64,000 nt of DNA, from contig JACKDC010000003.1 in assembly GCA_020633725.1 (NCBI GenBank), forward strand, positions 186,001-250,000, read 5' to 3'. The DNA is from Candidatus Latescibacterota bacterium (GTDB taxonomy: Bacteria; Krumholzibacteriota; Krumholzibacteriia; JACNKJ01). This document shows positions 1 through 8,188 of the stretch, one piece after another. The notes beneath the pieces were generated by a model. That model was not told the origin of the DNA and ran no database searches. It worked only from the letters and a program-made list of their open reading frames with translations. Positions within the stretch are counted from its first letter, which is position 1. Each line of letters opens with the position of its first letter. Both the position numbers and the translations under genes were made by a program.

Positions 1-653
1 AAGGCGCCACCCCCTGCGCGCGGGACGACGGAGACAAAGCGCTGGTCGCTCGACGCATCGCTCACGACCACACCGGAGATGGGCCATCCCAGTCCCCCGG
101 GAAGCAGCTTCATCGCGGCGATGTCGGCGTCCTCGTAGGTGAAGTCGACGTAGACCCAGCTTGCCATCGCGCCGCCGTCGTCGGTGGCGACCAACGCCAG
201 CTGATAGTGGTAGCCGTAGCTGCTGCCGAATCCCAGCCCGTCGGTGGGCCACAAGAGCGTGCCGTCCCCGCTCAGGTGCTGGCTGGTGATCCAGTACTCC
301 CCGACGTCCTCGACCACCCAGGCGACGTAGGCCCCGCCCTCCCCGTCTGGAGCGAGCGAACACTCGACGATTTCCCAGTCGAGCGGCGCCGCGACCGTGA
401 TCCCCTCCACTGCCCAGAGGCGCTCGCCGTAGGCGTCGAGACGCTGCGCGAAGAGGTGGGACCGGCCGTCGCGAGCATCGAGCCACGCGACGATCATGCC
501 GCCGGCTCCGTCGGGGGTCACCGAGACGCCGGTCTGCCAGCGCGGCGTGGGGTCGACGTCGAGCCCGTTCGGCTGCCAGGCGGCCCTGGCGCCCGGGGCG
601 ATGGCAAGAAGGCTGAGGGTACAGAGCACCACGCGAACACCGAAGCGCTCCAT
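1..653 (-). CDS. Secreted protein with repeated beta-strand units (3' end beyond window)
   Basis: The gene starts at an ATG (653-651) behind a GGAG ribosome site and runs off the left edge, so about 217 residues are visible. It begins with a signal peptide (MERFGVRVVL... to GARA). The mature part is made of loosely repeated units of about 50 residues with the patterns 'PDGxGGxxVAW' and 'LFAQRLDxxGxxLW'. Such units recur in large secreted proteins of high-GC FCB-related lineages and suggest a beta-propeller or beta-sandwich fold. No catalytic motif is visible. An extended -10 promoter lies about 60 bases upstream. Whether it ends in a sorting domain cannot be seen. Function unknown. Confidence 0.8.
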   Translation of the reverse strand, partial: MERFGVRVVLCTLSLLAIAPGARAAWQPNGLDVDPTPRWQTGVSVTPDGAGGMIVAWLDARDGRSHLFAQRLDAYGERLWAVEGITVAAPLDWEIVECSLAPDGEGGAYVAWVVEDVGEYWITSQHLSGDGTLLWPTDGLGFGSSYGYHYQLALVATDDGGAMASWVYVDFTYEDADIAAMKLLPGGLGWPISGVVVSDASSDQRFVSVVPRAGGGA

Positions 654-709
654 GGCGGTCTCCTGGGGCTGAGGGGGAAGGGACCGGCAATCCAGGCTGC
701 GTCACCCGG

Positions 710-718
710 ATTATACCA
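710..718 (-). promoter_or_regulatory. Extended -10 promoter (TGGTATAAT)
   Basis: The minus strand reads TGGTATAAT, a consensus -10 with the TGn extension, about 57 bases upstream of the ATG at 653. No good -35 is seen, as is usual for extended -10 promoters. It drives the partial secreted-protein gene. Confidence 0.6.
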
Positions 719-836
719 CCTGCCGCGGATCCGCTGATAGAGGGTCCGCTAGCTCGGTGAATCGGTCGCGGCGGCGGCAGGTCCCCGCATAGGGCGAGGC
801 CCTGGACGTCAATTCGGTCGACGAGCTCGCCTCGCC

Positions 837-2369
837 TCAGCGCAGCAGCACCATGCGCTGCCGCGCGCTGTATCGCGGCGCTTCCATCCGCACGAAGTAG
901 ACGCCGCTGGCCGCCTCATGGCCGGCGTCGTTCTGCCCCCGCCAGTCCACGTGGTGATCTCCGGCGGGCAGCTCGGTATCGAGTAGCACGGCCACGCTAC
1001 GGCCCGACGCGTCGTAGACGGTCAGTGCCACCTTGCCCGGAGCCGCCAGCGTGAACGCCAGCGTGACCTTGGGGTTGAAGGGGTTCGGGAAGGGGGCGGC
1101 CAGCGCCGTCGCCGCGGGGGGCGCGGGCGCGTCGGTGATCGTGCACCCTTCCCCGTAGGCGCCGATCTGCACGCCGCAGGCGTTGTTGGCGGGCAGGCAG
1201 GGGGACAGGCCGGCCACGCTGAAGTCGCCGGCGTCGACGTCGCAGAAGTAGGGATTGGCCTCGAAGTCTCCGTCGACACCGATGAGATCGGGGCAAGCCC
1301 CGCCGAACTGCGGCGCCCAGTTGTCCCAGAAGAGGCAGCAGTTCGCGTCGGGGATGCCGTCGGCGACGTCACAGTGGATCGCGTAGCCACTGGTCGTGCC
1401 GGCGAGGACGCAGTCCGTCAGCGTCACGGCGCCGGCGCCGTAGACGTCCAGGGTCCCGCCCTGGTACAGCCCCTCCTCGGGCTCCGCGCCGTTGCCGTGG
1501 AAGGTGCAGCGCAGGAACTCCGCGCCGCCGCCGCTGCAGCTCACGGCCCCGCCGCGGCCGGGACCGCTGCCGTAGACCGTGTGGACATGCTCGGCGAGGT
1601 TGTTCGCGAAGAGGCACTCCTCGAAGCTCGGGCTGTGGCCGGCCCCCAGGTAGATCGCTCCCCCCCAACCCGGCTTGTCGACGACGTCGTCGGTGGCGGC
1701 ACTGGGGGCGACATTGTCGACGAATTGGCAGCGCGTGAAGGTGGCGTTGGAGCCGCCGTAGACGGCTCCGCCCCGACGGGCGTAGTTCGCTTCGAAGAGG
1801 ACGTTCTCGAAGCTCGGCGCGCCGCCACCCTCGATGCACACGGCGCCGCCAGCGGCGGCTTCGTTGCTGCGGAACACGCAGTCGAACACCTGGGGCGCGC
1901 CGCCGAACGTGACGCGAAGACCAGCGCCGAAGGCGTCGTTGGGATAGCCGATATAGCCGTGATTGTCCTCGAACAGCAGCTCGCGCAGCGTCGGCGAACT
2001 GCCATCGCAGAGGATGGCGCCCCCGTAGTAGGAGACCTTCGCGCCGGTCAGGGTGAATCCCTGGACGAGTGTCCCGGGGCCCTCGCCTTGATCCAGGAGC
2101 ATCAGCCGGTGGTTGCTCACGCTCCCGTCGAGAATCGTCTGTGCCGCCCCACCCTCGCCGATGAGGGCAACTGCGCGGCCATGGAAGTTCAGGTTGTCGT
2201 TGCCCGTACCGCTGTAGGTGCCGGGCGCTACCAGCACGGTGTCGCCAACGGCGCTGGCGTCCAGGCCGGCCTGGATCGTGGAATACTGACCCGGCACATG
2301 GAGTACAGCCGCCCCTGCCAGGACAGGGAAAAGCAGAATCACGAGGATGGACGTTGCGCGTCTGAACAT
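837..2369 (-). CDS. Secreted right-handed beta-helix protein with FlgD-like sorting domain
   Basis: 510 residues. The ATG at 2369 is chosen because GGGAGG precedes it and a signal peptide follows directly (MFRRATSILVILLFPVLAGA). Residues about 25-400 are a right-handed parallel beta-helix with irregular repeats of the type 'GGAxxxxGxSPTxxxCxFxxN', as in pectate-lyase-like and Omp_Por surface proteins. The last ~85 residues hold the 'PFPNPFNPKVTLAFTL' start and 'SGVYFVRMEA...MVLLR' end of a FlgD-like/Por-secretion C-terminal sorting domain. This predicts export through the outer membrane and display on the cell surface. No catalytic residues are evident; carbohydrate binding or adhesion is possible. 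Its promoter is an extended -10 at 2468-2476. Confidence 0.85.
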   Translation of the reverse strand: MFRRATSILVILLFPVLAGAAVLHVPGQYSTIQAGLDASAVGDTVLVAPGTYSGTGNDNLNFHGRAVALIGEGGAAQTILDGSVSNHRLMLLDQGEGPGTLVQGFTLTGAKVSYYGGAILCDGSSPTLRELLFEDNHGYIGYPNDAFGAGLRVTFGGAPQVFDCVFRSNEAAAGGAVCIEGGGAPSFENVLFEANYARRGGAVYGGSNATFTRCQFVDNVAPSAATDDVVDKPGWGGAIYLGAGHSPSFEECLFANNLAEHVHTVYGSGPGRGGAVSCSGGGAEFLRCTFHGNGAEPEEGLYQGGTLDVYGAGAVTLTDCVLAGTTSGYAIHCDVADGIPDANCCLFWDNWAPQFGGACPDLIGVDGDFEANPYFCDVDAGDFSVAGLSPCLPANNACGVQIGAYGEGCTITDAPAPPAATALAAPFPNPFNPKVTLAFTLAAPGKVALTVYDASGRSVAVLLDTELPAGDHHVDWRGQNDAGHEAASGVYFVRMEAPRYSARQRMVLLR

Positions 2370-2467
2370 GGGGACCTCCCGGCTGGTATCGGTTGCCTGC
2401 GTACCAGTGCGACCCTGAGACTGCGCGATGGGGAGGGAGGGGAGGCCAGGGCGAGTCTCGCCCAACA

Positions 2468-2476
2468 AGTATAGCA
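2468..2476 (-). promoter_or_regulatory. Extended -10 promoter (TGCTATACT)
   Basis: The minus strand carries TGCTATACT about 100 bases upstream of the beta-helix gene start at 2369. It matches the TGnTATAAT-type elements before other secreted-protein genes in this window. No clear -35. Confidence 0.45.
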
Positions 2477-2520
2477 GGGGTCGGATCCGGGAGCCACGGA
2501 AAGCTGGGACGGGGCATTAC

Positions 2521-2551
2521 GAGACGGGGGAGCCTGAAGCTCCCCCGTCTT
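2521..2551. terminator. Strong hairpin downstream of acs
   Basis: A perfect 12-bp stem (AGACGGGGGAGC and its complement) with loop CTGAA. Neither strand has a good U-tract, so it may be a terminator with a weak tail, a transcript stabiliser or a barrier between acs and the beta-helix promoter. It lies beyond the repeat hairpin at 2574-2614. Confidence 0.4.
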
Positions 2552-2573
2552 CACGATACATCGATCCGGCGCA

Positions 2574-2614
2574 TGTCCGGCTCGCGCGCCTTCGAAGCGG
2601 CGCGCGAGAGGACA
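2574..2614. repeat. Hairpin repeat, copy A, abutting the acs stop codon
   Basis: Long inverted repeat with arms TGTCCGGCTCGCGCGCC and GGCGCGCGAGAGGACA around loop TTCGAAGC. It ends ten bases from the acs stop codon. A second copy with the same loop, stem order and GAGGACAC-GCTCGC junction lies at 50831-50879, also immediately 3' of a minus-strand stop codon. It is therefore a dispersed 3'-end element, possibly a terminator or REP-like repeat. Confidence 0.6.
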
Positions 2615-2624
2615 CACGCTCGCG

Positions 2625-4562
2625 TCACTTCATTTCCGCGATCAGGCTCTCCACCACGCTGGGGTCGGCCAGCGTCGAGACGTCCCCGATCTGATCCGGC
2701 GCGCCCTCGGCGATCTTGCGCAGGATGCGGCGCATGATCTTGCCCGAGCGGGTCTTCGGCAGGCCCGGCGCCCAGTGGATCACGTCCGGCGCGGCGATGG
2801 GACCGATCTCCTTGCGGACGTGCCCCACCAGCTCCTTCTTGAGCTCCTCCGTGTACTCCTCGCCCACGTTCAGGGTCACGTAGGCGTAGATGCCCTGGCC
2901 CTTGATCTCGTGCGGGAAGCCCACGACGGCGGCCTCGGCCACCTTGGGATGGCTGACGAGCGCGCTCTCCACCTCGGCCGTGCCCATGCGGTGGCCGGAG
3001 ACGTTGATCACGTCGTCCACGCGTCCGGTGATCCAGTAGTAGCCGTCCTCGTCGCGGCGGCAGCCGTCACCGGTCATGTACATGCCCTTGTAGGCGGAGA
3101 AGTAGGTCTCGAAGAAGCGCTTGTGGTCGCCGTAGACCGTCCGCATCATGCCCGGCCAGGGGTGCTTGATGCAGAGGTTGCCCGCGCCGGCGCCCTGGAT
3201 CTCCTTGCCCTCGGGGTCGACCAGCACGGGCTGGACGCCGAAGAAGGGCAGCGTGGCGCTGCCGGGCTTCAGGTCGATCGCGCCGGCCAGCGGAGTGATC
3301 AGGATGCCGCCGGTCTCGGTCTGCCACCACGTGTCAACTATCGGACAGCGTCTCTCACCGACGACCTCGTAGTACCAGCGCCAGGCCTCGGGGTTGATGG
3401 GCTCGCCCACCGTGCCCAGGATGCGCAGGCTGCTGCGGTCGTACTTCTTGGGCCACGAATCGCCCTCGCGCATGCAGGCGCGGATGGCGGTGGGCGCCGT
3501 GTAGAAGATCGTGACCTTGTACTTCTCCACGACCTGCCAGAAGCGGCCGAAGTCGGGATAGCTGGGCACGCCCTCGAACATGATCGTGTTCGCGCCGTTC
3601 GCCAGCGGGCCGTAGACGATGTAGCTGTGCCCGGTCACCCAGCCGATGTCCGCGGTGCACCAGTAGACGTCGTCGTCGTGGTAGTCGAAGACCAGCTCGT
3701 GGGTCAGCGAGGCGTAGACCAGATAGCCGCCCGTGGTGTGCAGCACGCCCTTGGGCTTGCCGGTGGAGCCGCTGGTGTAGAGGATGAAGAGCGGATCCTC
3801 GGCGTCCATCCACACGGGCGCGCAGTCGTCGCTGGCGGCGGCCATCTCGTCGTGCCACCACACGTCACGGCCGGACTTCATCGGCACGTCGGTGTTGGTG
3901 CGGTTGTAGACGATGCAGGTCTCGATGCTCGGGGTGCCCTTCATGGCGTCGTCGGCCGCGCCCTTCAGCGGGACGATCTTCGTGCCACGATAGCTGGCGT
4001 CGGTGGTGATCAGCACCTTGCAGGAGCTGTCGTTGATGCGGTCCTTCAGGCTGTCCGCGCTGAAGCCGCCGAAGACGATGCTGTGGATCGCGCCGATGCG
4101 CGTGCAGGCCAGCATGGCGATGGCCAGCTCGGGCACCATGGGCATGTAGATGCAGACGCGGTCGCCCTTGGTCACGCCCTTCGCCTTGAGCACGTTGGCG
4201 AACTTCTTCACCTCGGTGAGCAGGGTCGAGTAGGTGTACTTGCGCGCGTCGCCGTGCTCGCCTTCCCAGATGATCGAGGTCTTGTCGCCCCGGCCGGCCT
4301 CGACGTGGCGGTCGAGGCAGTTGTAGCTGACGTTGAGCTTGCCCCCGATGAACCACTTGATGTCGGGTGTGTCGAACTCCCACTGCAGGACCTTGTCCCA
4401 CTTCTTGTGCCAGGTGATGCGCTCGGCGATCTCCCCCCAGAAGCCCTCGGGGTCCGCGACGGACTTCTTGTACATCGCCTCGTACTTCGCCTTGTCGATG
4501 AGCGCGTGCTCCCGCACCTTCGCCGGAACGGGATAGATCTTTTCGAGGGTCGTGTCTGCCAC
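2625..4562 (-). CDS. acs: Acetyl-CoA synthetase (AMP-forming)
   Basis: Activates acetate to acetyl-CoA with ATP through acetyl-AMP in the cytoplasm. The start is the GTG at 4562 behind GGAGGAGCGGAACC, giving 645 residues, the usual Acs length; an in-frame ATG further upstream would add 24 residues unlike the family. Visible family motifs are the P-loop-like 'ILYTSGSTGKPKG', 'WWQTETGG' at the adenylate site, 'YMTGDGCRRDEDGYYWITGR' and the C-terminal 'PKTRSGKIMRRILRK', whose Lys near residue 608 is the site acetylated in well-studied Acs enzymes. The gene stands alone. A hairpin repeat touches its stop codon. Very confident assignment. Confidence 0.97.
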   Translation of the reverse strand: MADTTLEKIYPVPAKVREHALIDKAKYEAMYKKSVADPEGFWGEIAERITWHKKWDKVLQWEFDTPDIKWFIGGKLNVSYNCLDRHVEAGRGDKTSIIWEGEHGDARKYTYSTLLTEVKKFANVLKAKGVTKGDRVCIYMPMVPELAIAMLACTRIGAIHSIVFGGFSADSLKDRINDSSCKVLITTDASYRGTKIVPLKGAADDAMKGTPSIETCIVYNRTNTDVPMKSGRDVWWHDEMAAASDDCAPVWMDAEDPLFILYTSGSTGKPKGVLHTTGGYLVYASLTHELVFDYHDDDVYWCTADIGWVTGHSYIVYGPLANGANTIMFEGVPSYPDFGRFWQVVEKYKVTIFYTAPTAIRACMREGDSWPKKYDRSSLRILGTVGEPINPEAWRWYYEVVGERRCPIVDTWWQTETGGILITPLAGAIDLKPGSATLPFFGVQPVLVDPEGKEIQGAGAGNLCIKHPWPGMMRTVYGDHKRFFETYFSAYKGMYMTGDGCRRDEDGYYWITGRVDDVINVSGHRMGTAEVESALVSHPKVAEAAVVGFPHEIKGQGIYAYVTLNVGEEYTEELKKELVGHVRKEIGPIAAPDVIHWAPGLPKTRSGKIMRRILRKIAEGAPDQIGDVSTLADPSVVESLIAEMK

Positions 4563-4773
4563 GGTTCCGCTCCTCCTGAATCCGGGGTTGAGCCAGCGGA
4601 GCCGTCGCCGTCCGAGGGCGGCGGGCGCGGGCATGTGCTGTGGCCGAGTTCGATAAGGGGACCGGCATGTCCAGTTACCGTTCCACGATACTATGGAAGG
4701 GGAGATAACGCCAGTGCCGGGACCCTGATTCCCGAGGGCCTCGCCAGATTCCCTGGCGCGAGGGCCCCCGCCT

Positions 4774-4782
4774 TGCTACTCT
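4774..4782 (+). promoter_or_regulatory. Possible extended -10 (TGCTACTCT)
   Basis: TGC followed by TACTCT about 70 bases before the ATG at 4850. An imperfect hairpin (CGCCAG/CTGGCG) lies just upstream, around 4740-4765. Weak -10, no clear -35. Confidence 0.3.
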
Positions 4783-4849
4783 GCCCAGACACGCAACGGC
4801 GCCCCTTCGCCCGGCGCGCCCAACCTGCTGCCCGAACAGGAGATCCGAG

Positions 4850-5575
4850 ATGCGACGCAGCCTCCTTCCCGCCCTCCGCAGCGCCCTGTCGCTGGGCCTT
4901 CTGGCTCTTGCCGTCACCGCCCTGGCCGCCAGCGGCGAGATCGCGGGCAAGGTCGTGGAGACCATGAACACCGACAGCTACACCTACGTCCACGTGAAGG
5001 GCGCCGGCGGCGAGGCCTGGGCCGCCGCCCCCCGCTTCGAGGTCAAGGTGGGCGACGAGGTGGCCTTCTCCACCGCCATGCCCATGAAGGATTTCAAGAG
5101 CGAGACGCTGAAGCGCACCTTCGACGTGGTCTACTTCACCGGCGAGATCCGCAAGCTGGACGGCAGCGCGCCCGCGCCCTCCCAGATGGCGAACCCCCAG
5201 GGCGGCGCCGCGGCCACGCCCAGGTCCCCGCACACCTCCGCGGCCGGCGGCGAGGCCGTGAAGGCCATCGCGCCGCCCAAGGGCGGCATGGCCATCGCCA
5301 GCCTGGTGTCCGCGCCTGGCGACTTCGCCGGCAAGCGCGTGACCGTCAAGGGCAAGGTGGTCAAGTTCAACGCGAACATCATGGGCAAGAACTGGCTGCA
5401 CCTGCGCGACGGCTCCGCGTCCAACGGCGCCGACGACATCTGCATCACCAGCGCCGACGTCGCGAAGGTGGGCGACGTGGTGGTGGCCACCGGCGTCGTC
5501 AGCACGAACAAGGACTTCGGCTCCGGCTATCGCTACGACGTCATGATCGAAGAGGCCTCGATCGCCGCGCCCTAG
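4850..5575 (+). CDS. Periplasmic OB-fold protein (NrfJ-like)
   Basis: 241 residues; start supported by GGAGA seven bases upstream. Signal peptide at 1-26, cut near LAAS. Residues about 30-105 ('TYVHVKG...WAAAPRFEVKVGDEV...PMKDFKSETLKRTFDVVYF') resemble the small NrfJ-like proteins found with multihaem nitrite reductases. A low-complexity A/P/G linker follows. Residues about 145-240 are an OB-fold ('KRVTVKGKVVKFNANIMGKNWLHLRDGS...DICITS...VGDVVVATGVV'). No haem or metal motif is present, and no respiratory enzyme lies nearby. The antiporter gene starts 30 bases downstream and could be co-transcribed. The role is unknown; binding of a periplasmic ligand or partner is a guess. Confidence 0.75.
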   Translation: MRRSLLPALRSALSLGLLALAVTALAASGEIAGKVVETMNTDSYTYVHVKGAGGEAWAAAPRFEVKVGDEVAFSTAMPMKDFKSETLKRTFDVVYFTGEIRKLDGSAPAPSQMANPQGGAAATPRSPHTSAAGGEAVKAIAPPKGGMAIASLVSAPGDFAGKRVTVKGKVVKFNANIMGKNWLHLRDGSASNGADDICITSADVAKVGDVVVATGVVSTNKDFGSGYRYDVMIEEASIAAP

Positions 5576-5605
5576 CACGACACGTCAGCCCTCCGGGGGT
5601 CCCGC

Positions 5606-6802
5606 TTGAAGATCCTGCTGGCGCTGATTCTCTTCCTGCTCTTGGGACTCGGCGCCGCGCCTCGGATCCAGGGACGACTGCCTTTTTCTCGCCGCTTCAT
5701 GCTCGTGGGCGGCGAGTTTCTGTTGCTGGGCTGGGCGCTGGGCGAGCAGGGCCTGGGCTTCCTCGACCGGTCGACGCTGGCCGACCTCGAACCGCTGCTC
5801 ATCCTGGGGCTGGGCTGGATCGGCCTGCTGGTGGGCCTGCAGTTCGAGGGGACCTTGCTGCGCCGCTTCCCGGTCGCCTTCTACGGCGCGGCGCTGGGGC
5901 AGGGACTCGTCACGCTGGGCCTGCTGGCCGTCCCCCTCTACCTGCTGCTCGGGCACTTCTTCGGCGCGGGGCCGGGAACCGCCGGCGCCGCCCTCTTCCT
6001 GGCGGCGGCCGGATCCGACAGCAGCCAGCACGTCCTCACCCTCGCCCTGCGCGAGCGCCGGCGCACGCCCCACGTGCCCGACCACCTCTTCCGCTTCTGC
6101 GCCGAGGTGGACACGCTGATCCCCCTCGTGGCCATCGCGCTGCTCGCCGGTCTGCTGCACCAGCGCGCGCTCCTGGGGGCGGAGCAGGCGGACGCCCTGG
6201 CCGCCCTGCGCTGGCTCGGTCTCTCCACCCTGCTCGGCCTCGCCCTGGGCGTCCTGCTCACGCTGCTCCTCAAGGGCGCCAGGCGCCCCGACCACCACCT
6301 GCTGGCGCTGCTGGGCTTCCTCGCGCTGTCCGGCGGTCTCGCGCGGGTGCTCGGCCAGCCACCGCTCTACGTGAACTTCGTGGCCGGGGTGCTCACGGTG
6401 AACCTGCTCGGCCACCGCGACGACACCTGGCAACTCGCCGCGGCCAGCGAGCGCCCCTTCTACACGATCTTCCTGCTGCTGGTGGGCGCGGGCTGGCACC
6501 TGGGGTCGCGCTGGGCGCTGCCGCTCGGCCTCGCCTTCTTCCTGCTGCGCCTGGGGGGCAAGTTCGTCGGCATGGCCCTCGCCGGCCGGCTGGCCCTGGG
6601 CCGCGGCGTGCTGCCGGCGCGGGCGGGCCTCGCGCTCAGCGGACAGAGCGGCGTGTCGGTGGCGATGGTCGCGTCCTTCCTCTCCCTCGAACGCAGCACC
6701 CTGGCCGACGCCTCCACCACCGTGCTCCTCGTGGGCTTCCTGCTCTCGGCGCTGGCCGCGCCCTGGCTCACGCTGCGCGGTCTCTCCCGGGAGGGCGCCT
6801 GA
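5606..6802 (+). CDS. Cation:proton antiporter-like membrane protein (CPA/Kef-type), first of a pair
   Basis: 398 residues from a TTG start, the best in-frame choice after GGGGGT. Roughly ten to twelve hydrophobic helices cover almost the whole length, with the organisation of the sodium/hydrogen exchanger domain. A 'GSDSSQHVLTLALRER' stretch sits mid-protein and 'GLALSGQSGVSVAMVASFLSLER' near the end. No cytosolic TrkA-N/RCK domain is attached. The stop codon is followed directly by the ATG of a second antiporter-like gene, and the two proteins are related, so they may form a heteromer. Ion specificity (K+, Na+) cannot be told from sequence. Confidence 0.8.
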   Translation: MKILLALILFLLLGLGAAPRIQGRLPFSRRFMLVGGEFLLLGWALGEQGLGFLDRSTLADLEPLLILGLGWIGLLVGLQFEGTLLRRFPVAFYGAALGQGLVTLGLLAVPLYLLLGHFFGAGPGTAGAALFLAAAGSDSSQHVLTLALRERRRTPHVPDHLFRFCAEVDTLIPLVAIALLAGLLHQRALLGAEQADALAALRWLGLSTLLGLALGVLLTLLLKGARRPDHHLLALLGFLALSGGLARVLGQPPLYVNFVAGVLTVNLLGHRDDTWQLAAASERPFYTIFLLLVGAGWHLGSRWALPLGLAFFLLRLGGKFVGMALAGRLALGRGVLPARAGLALSGQSGVSVAMVASFLSLERSTLADASTTVLLVGFLLSALAAPWLTLRGLSREGA

Positions 6803-8188
6803 ATGCCGCGGCGGCTCGTGCTCATCGGACTGCTCGTGCTGCTGGCCTGGCTGGCCGAGCGCGCGCTGCTGCCGATGCAGAGCGCGTCGCTGGGGCGCGA
6901 GAGCGTCGCCCTGGGCTTCCTGCTGCTCAGCGCCTTCCTGCTGGGCGAGATGGCCCCGCCCCTGCGGCTTCCGCGCATCTCCGGCTACCTGCTCGCGGGC
7001 GTGCTCTTCGGGCCGGACGCCCTCGGCCTGGTGGGCGCCGACAGCCTCGAGCGCCTCAAGGTGATCGACAGCCTCGCCCTCACCTTCATCGCCCTCAGCG
7101 CCGGCGGCGAGCTGTCGCTGGGGGAGCTTCGGCGTGGTCGTCGCCTGCTGGGCTGGGGGCTCGCCACGCAGCTGACGCTGATCTTCCTCGTCAGCGGCCT
7201 GCTGGTGGTGGCCGCGAGTCCGCTCTTCGCCTTCACGCGCGACCTCGGCCCCGCCCAGCTCTGGGTGATGGCCGCGCTGCTGGGCGCCATCGCCACCGCG
7301 CGCTCGCCCGCCAGCGCCATCGCGATCATCAAGGAGACCAAGTCGCAGGGCCCCTTCACCGAGGCGGCGCTGGGACTGACGGTGGCCATGGACATCCTGT
7401 CGATCGTGCTCTTCGCCGTGGTGCTCAGCGTGGGCGGCGCGCTGCTCTCCGGCGGCCCGCTGGACCTGGCCACCCTGGGCGGCCTGCTGCTCGAGCTGGG
7501 CAGCAGCCTGGCCCTGGGCGCGCTGCTGGGCGCGGCGCTCGCGGCGTGGCTGCGCCGCGTGAGCAGCCACCACCTGATCACGCTCTTCCTGGTGGCGATC
7601 GTGGTCAGCGAGGCCAGCCACGCGCTGGCGCACTGGCTGGACGTGAGCGTCGGCGCCAGCTTCCACCTGGAGCCCATGCTCATCTGCATCGCGATGGGCT
7701 TCGTGGTGCGCAACTTCAGCGCGCACGGCCAGGGCGACGCCTTCCTCGAGGCCATCGAGCGCGGCGGCCTCACCGTCTACGCGCTCTTCTTCGCGCTGGC
7801 GGGCGCCGCCCTGGACCTGGGCAGCCTGCGCAGCACCTGGATGCTGGCGGTGCTGCTCGTCGCGATCCGTTTCGCGTCGATCCAGGGGAGCAGCTGGCTG
7901 GGCGCGCGCCTGGCGGGGGCGCCCGCGACCACGCGACGCAATCTGGGGCTGACCTTCGTCACCCAGGCCGGCGTGAGCCTCGGCCTGGCGCGGGCGCTGG
8001 CCGCGCGCTTCCCCGACTGGGGCCCGGCCGTGGCGACGCTCGCCGTGGCCTCGATCAGCCTCAACCAGCTGCTGGGGCCGGTGCTCTTCAAGCGCGCGCT
8101 GGACAACGTGGGCGAGGCCGGCGCGGCCGCGCAGCCCGCCCCGGCGCGGCCGCGGCGGCACGTCGCGCCGGCCAGGGTCGTCGACTAG
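6803..8188 (+). CDS. Cation:proton antiporter-like membrane protein, second of a pair
   Basis: 461 residues, starting on the base after the TGA of the preceding antiporter; a GGGAGGG ribosome site lies inside that gene, indicating translational coupling. The N-terminal 'LRLPRISGYLLAGVLFGP' is characteristic of the CPA2/Kef branch, and about twelve membrane segments follow. The C-terminal tail (GEAGAAAQPAPARPRRH) is short and cytosolic, without an RCK domain. The stop codon TAG overlaps that of the convergent phospholipase-D-like gene in a single CTAG. The pair probably moves cations against protons for pH or osmotic balance; the stoichiometry of the two subunits is unknown. Confidence 0.85.
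   Translation: MPRRLVLIGLLVLLAWLAERALLPMQSASLGRESVALGFLLLSAFLLGEMAPPLRLPRISGYLLAGVLFGPDALGLVGADSLERLKVIDSLALTFIALSAGGELSLGELRRGRRLLGWGLATQLTLIFLVSGLLVVAASPLFAFTRDLGPAQLWVMAALLGAIATARSPASAIAIIKETKSQGPFTEAALGLTVAMDILSIVLFAVVLSVGGALLSGGPLDLATLGGLLLELGSSLALGALLGAALAAWLRRVSSHHLITLFLVAIVVSEASHALAHWLDVSVGASFHLEPMLICIAMGFVVRNFSAHGQGDAFLEAIERGGLTVYALFFALAGAALDLGSLRSTWMLAVLLVAIRFASIQGSSWLGARLAGAPATTRRNLGLTFVTQAGVSLGLARALAARFPDWGPAVATLAVASISLNQLLGPVLFKRALDNVGEAGAAAQPAPARPRRHVAPARVVD

Noticed and set aside
4739..4765. Imperfect CGCCAG/CTGGCG hairpin before the OB-fold protein gene as a riboswitch
   Set aside because: Too short, upstream of the likely -10, and without any conserved aptamer sequence.
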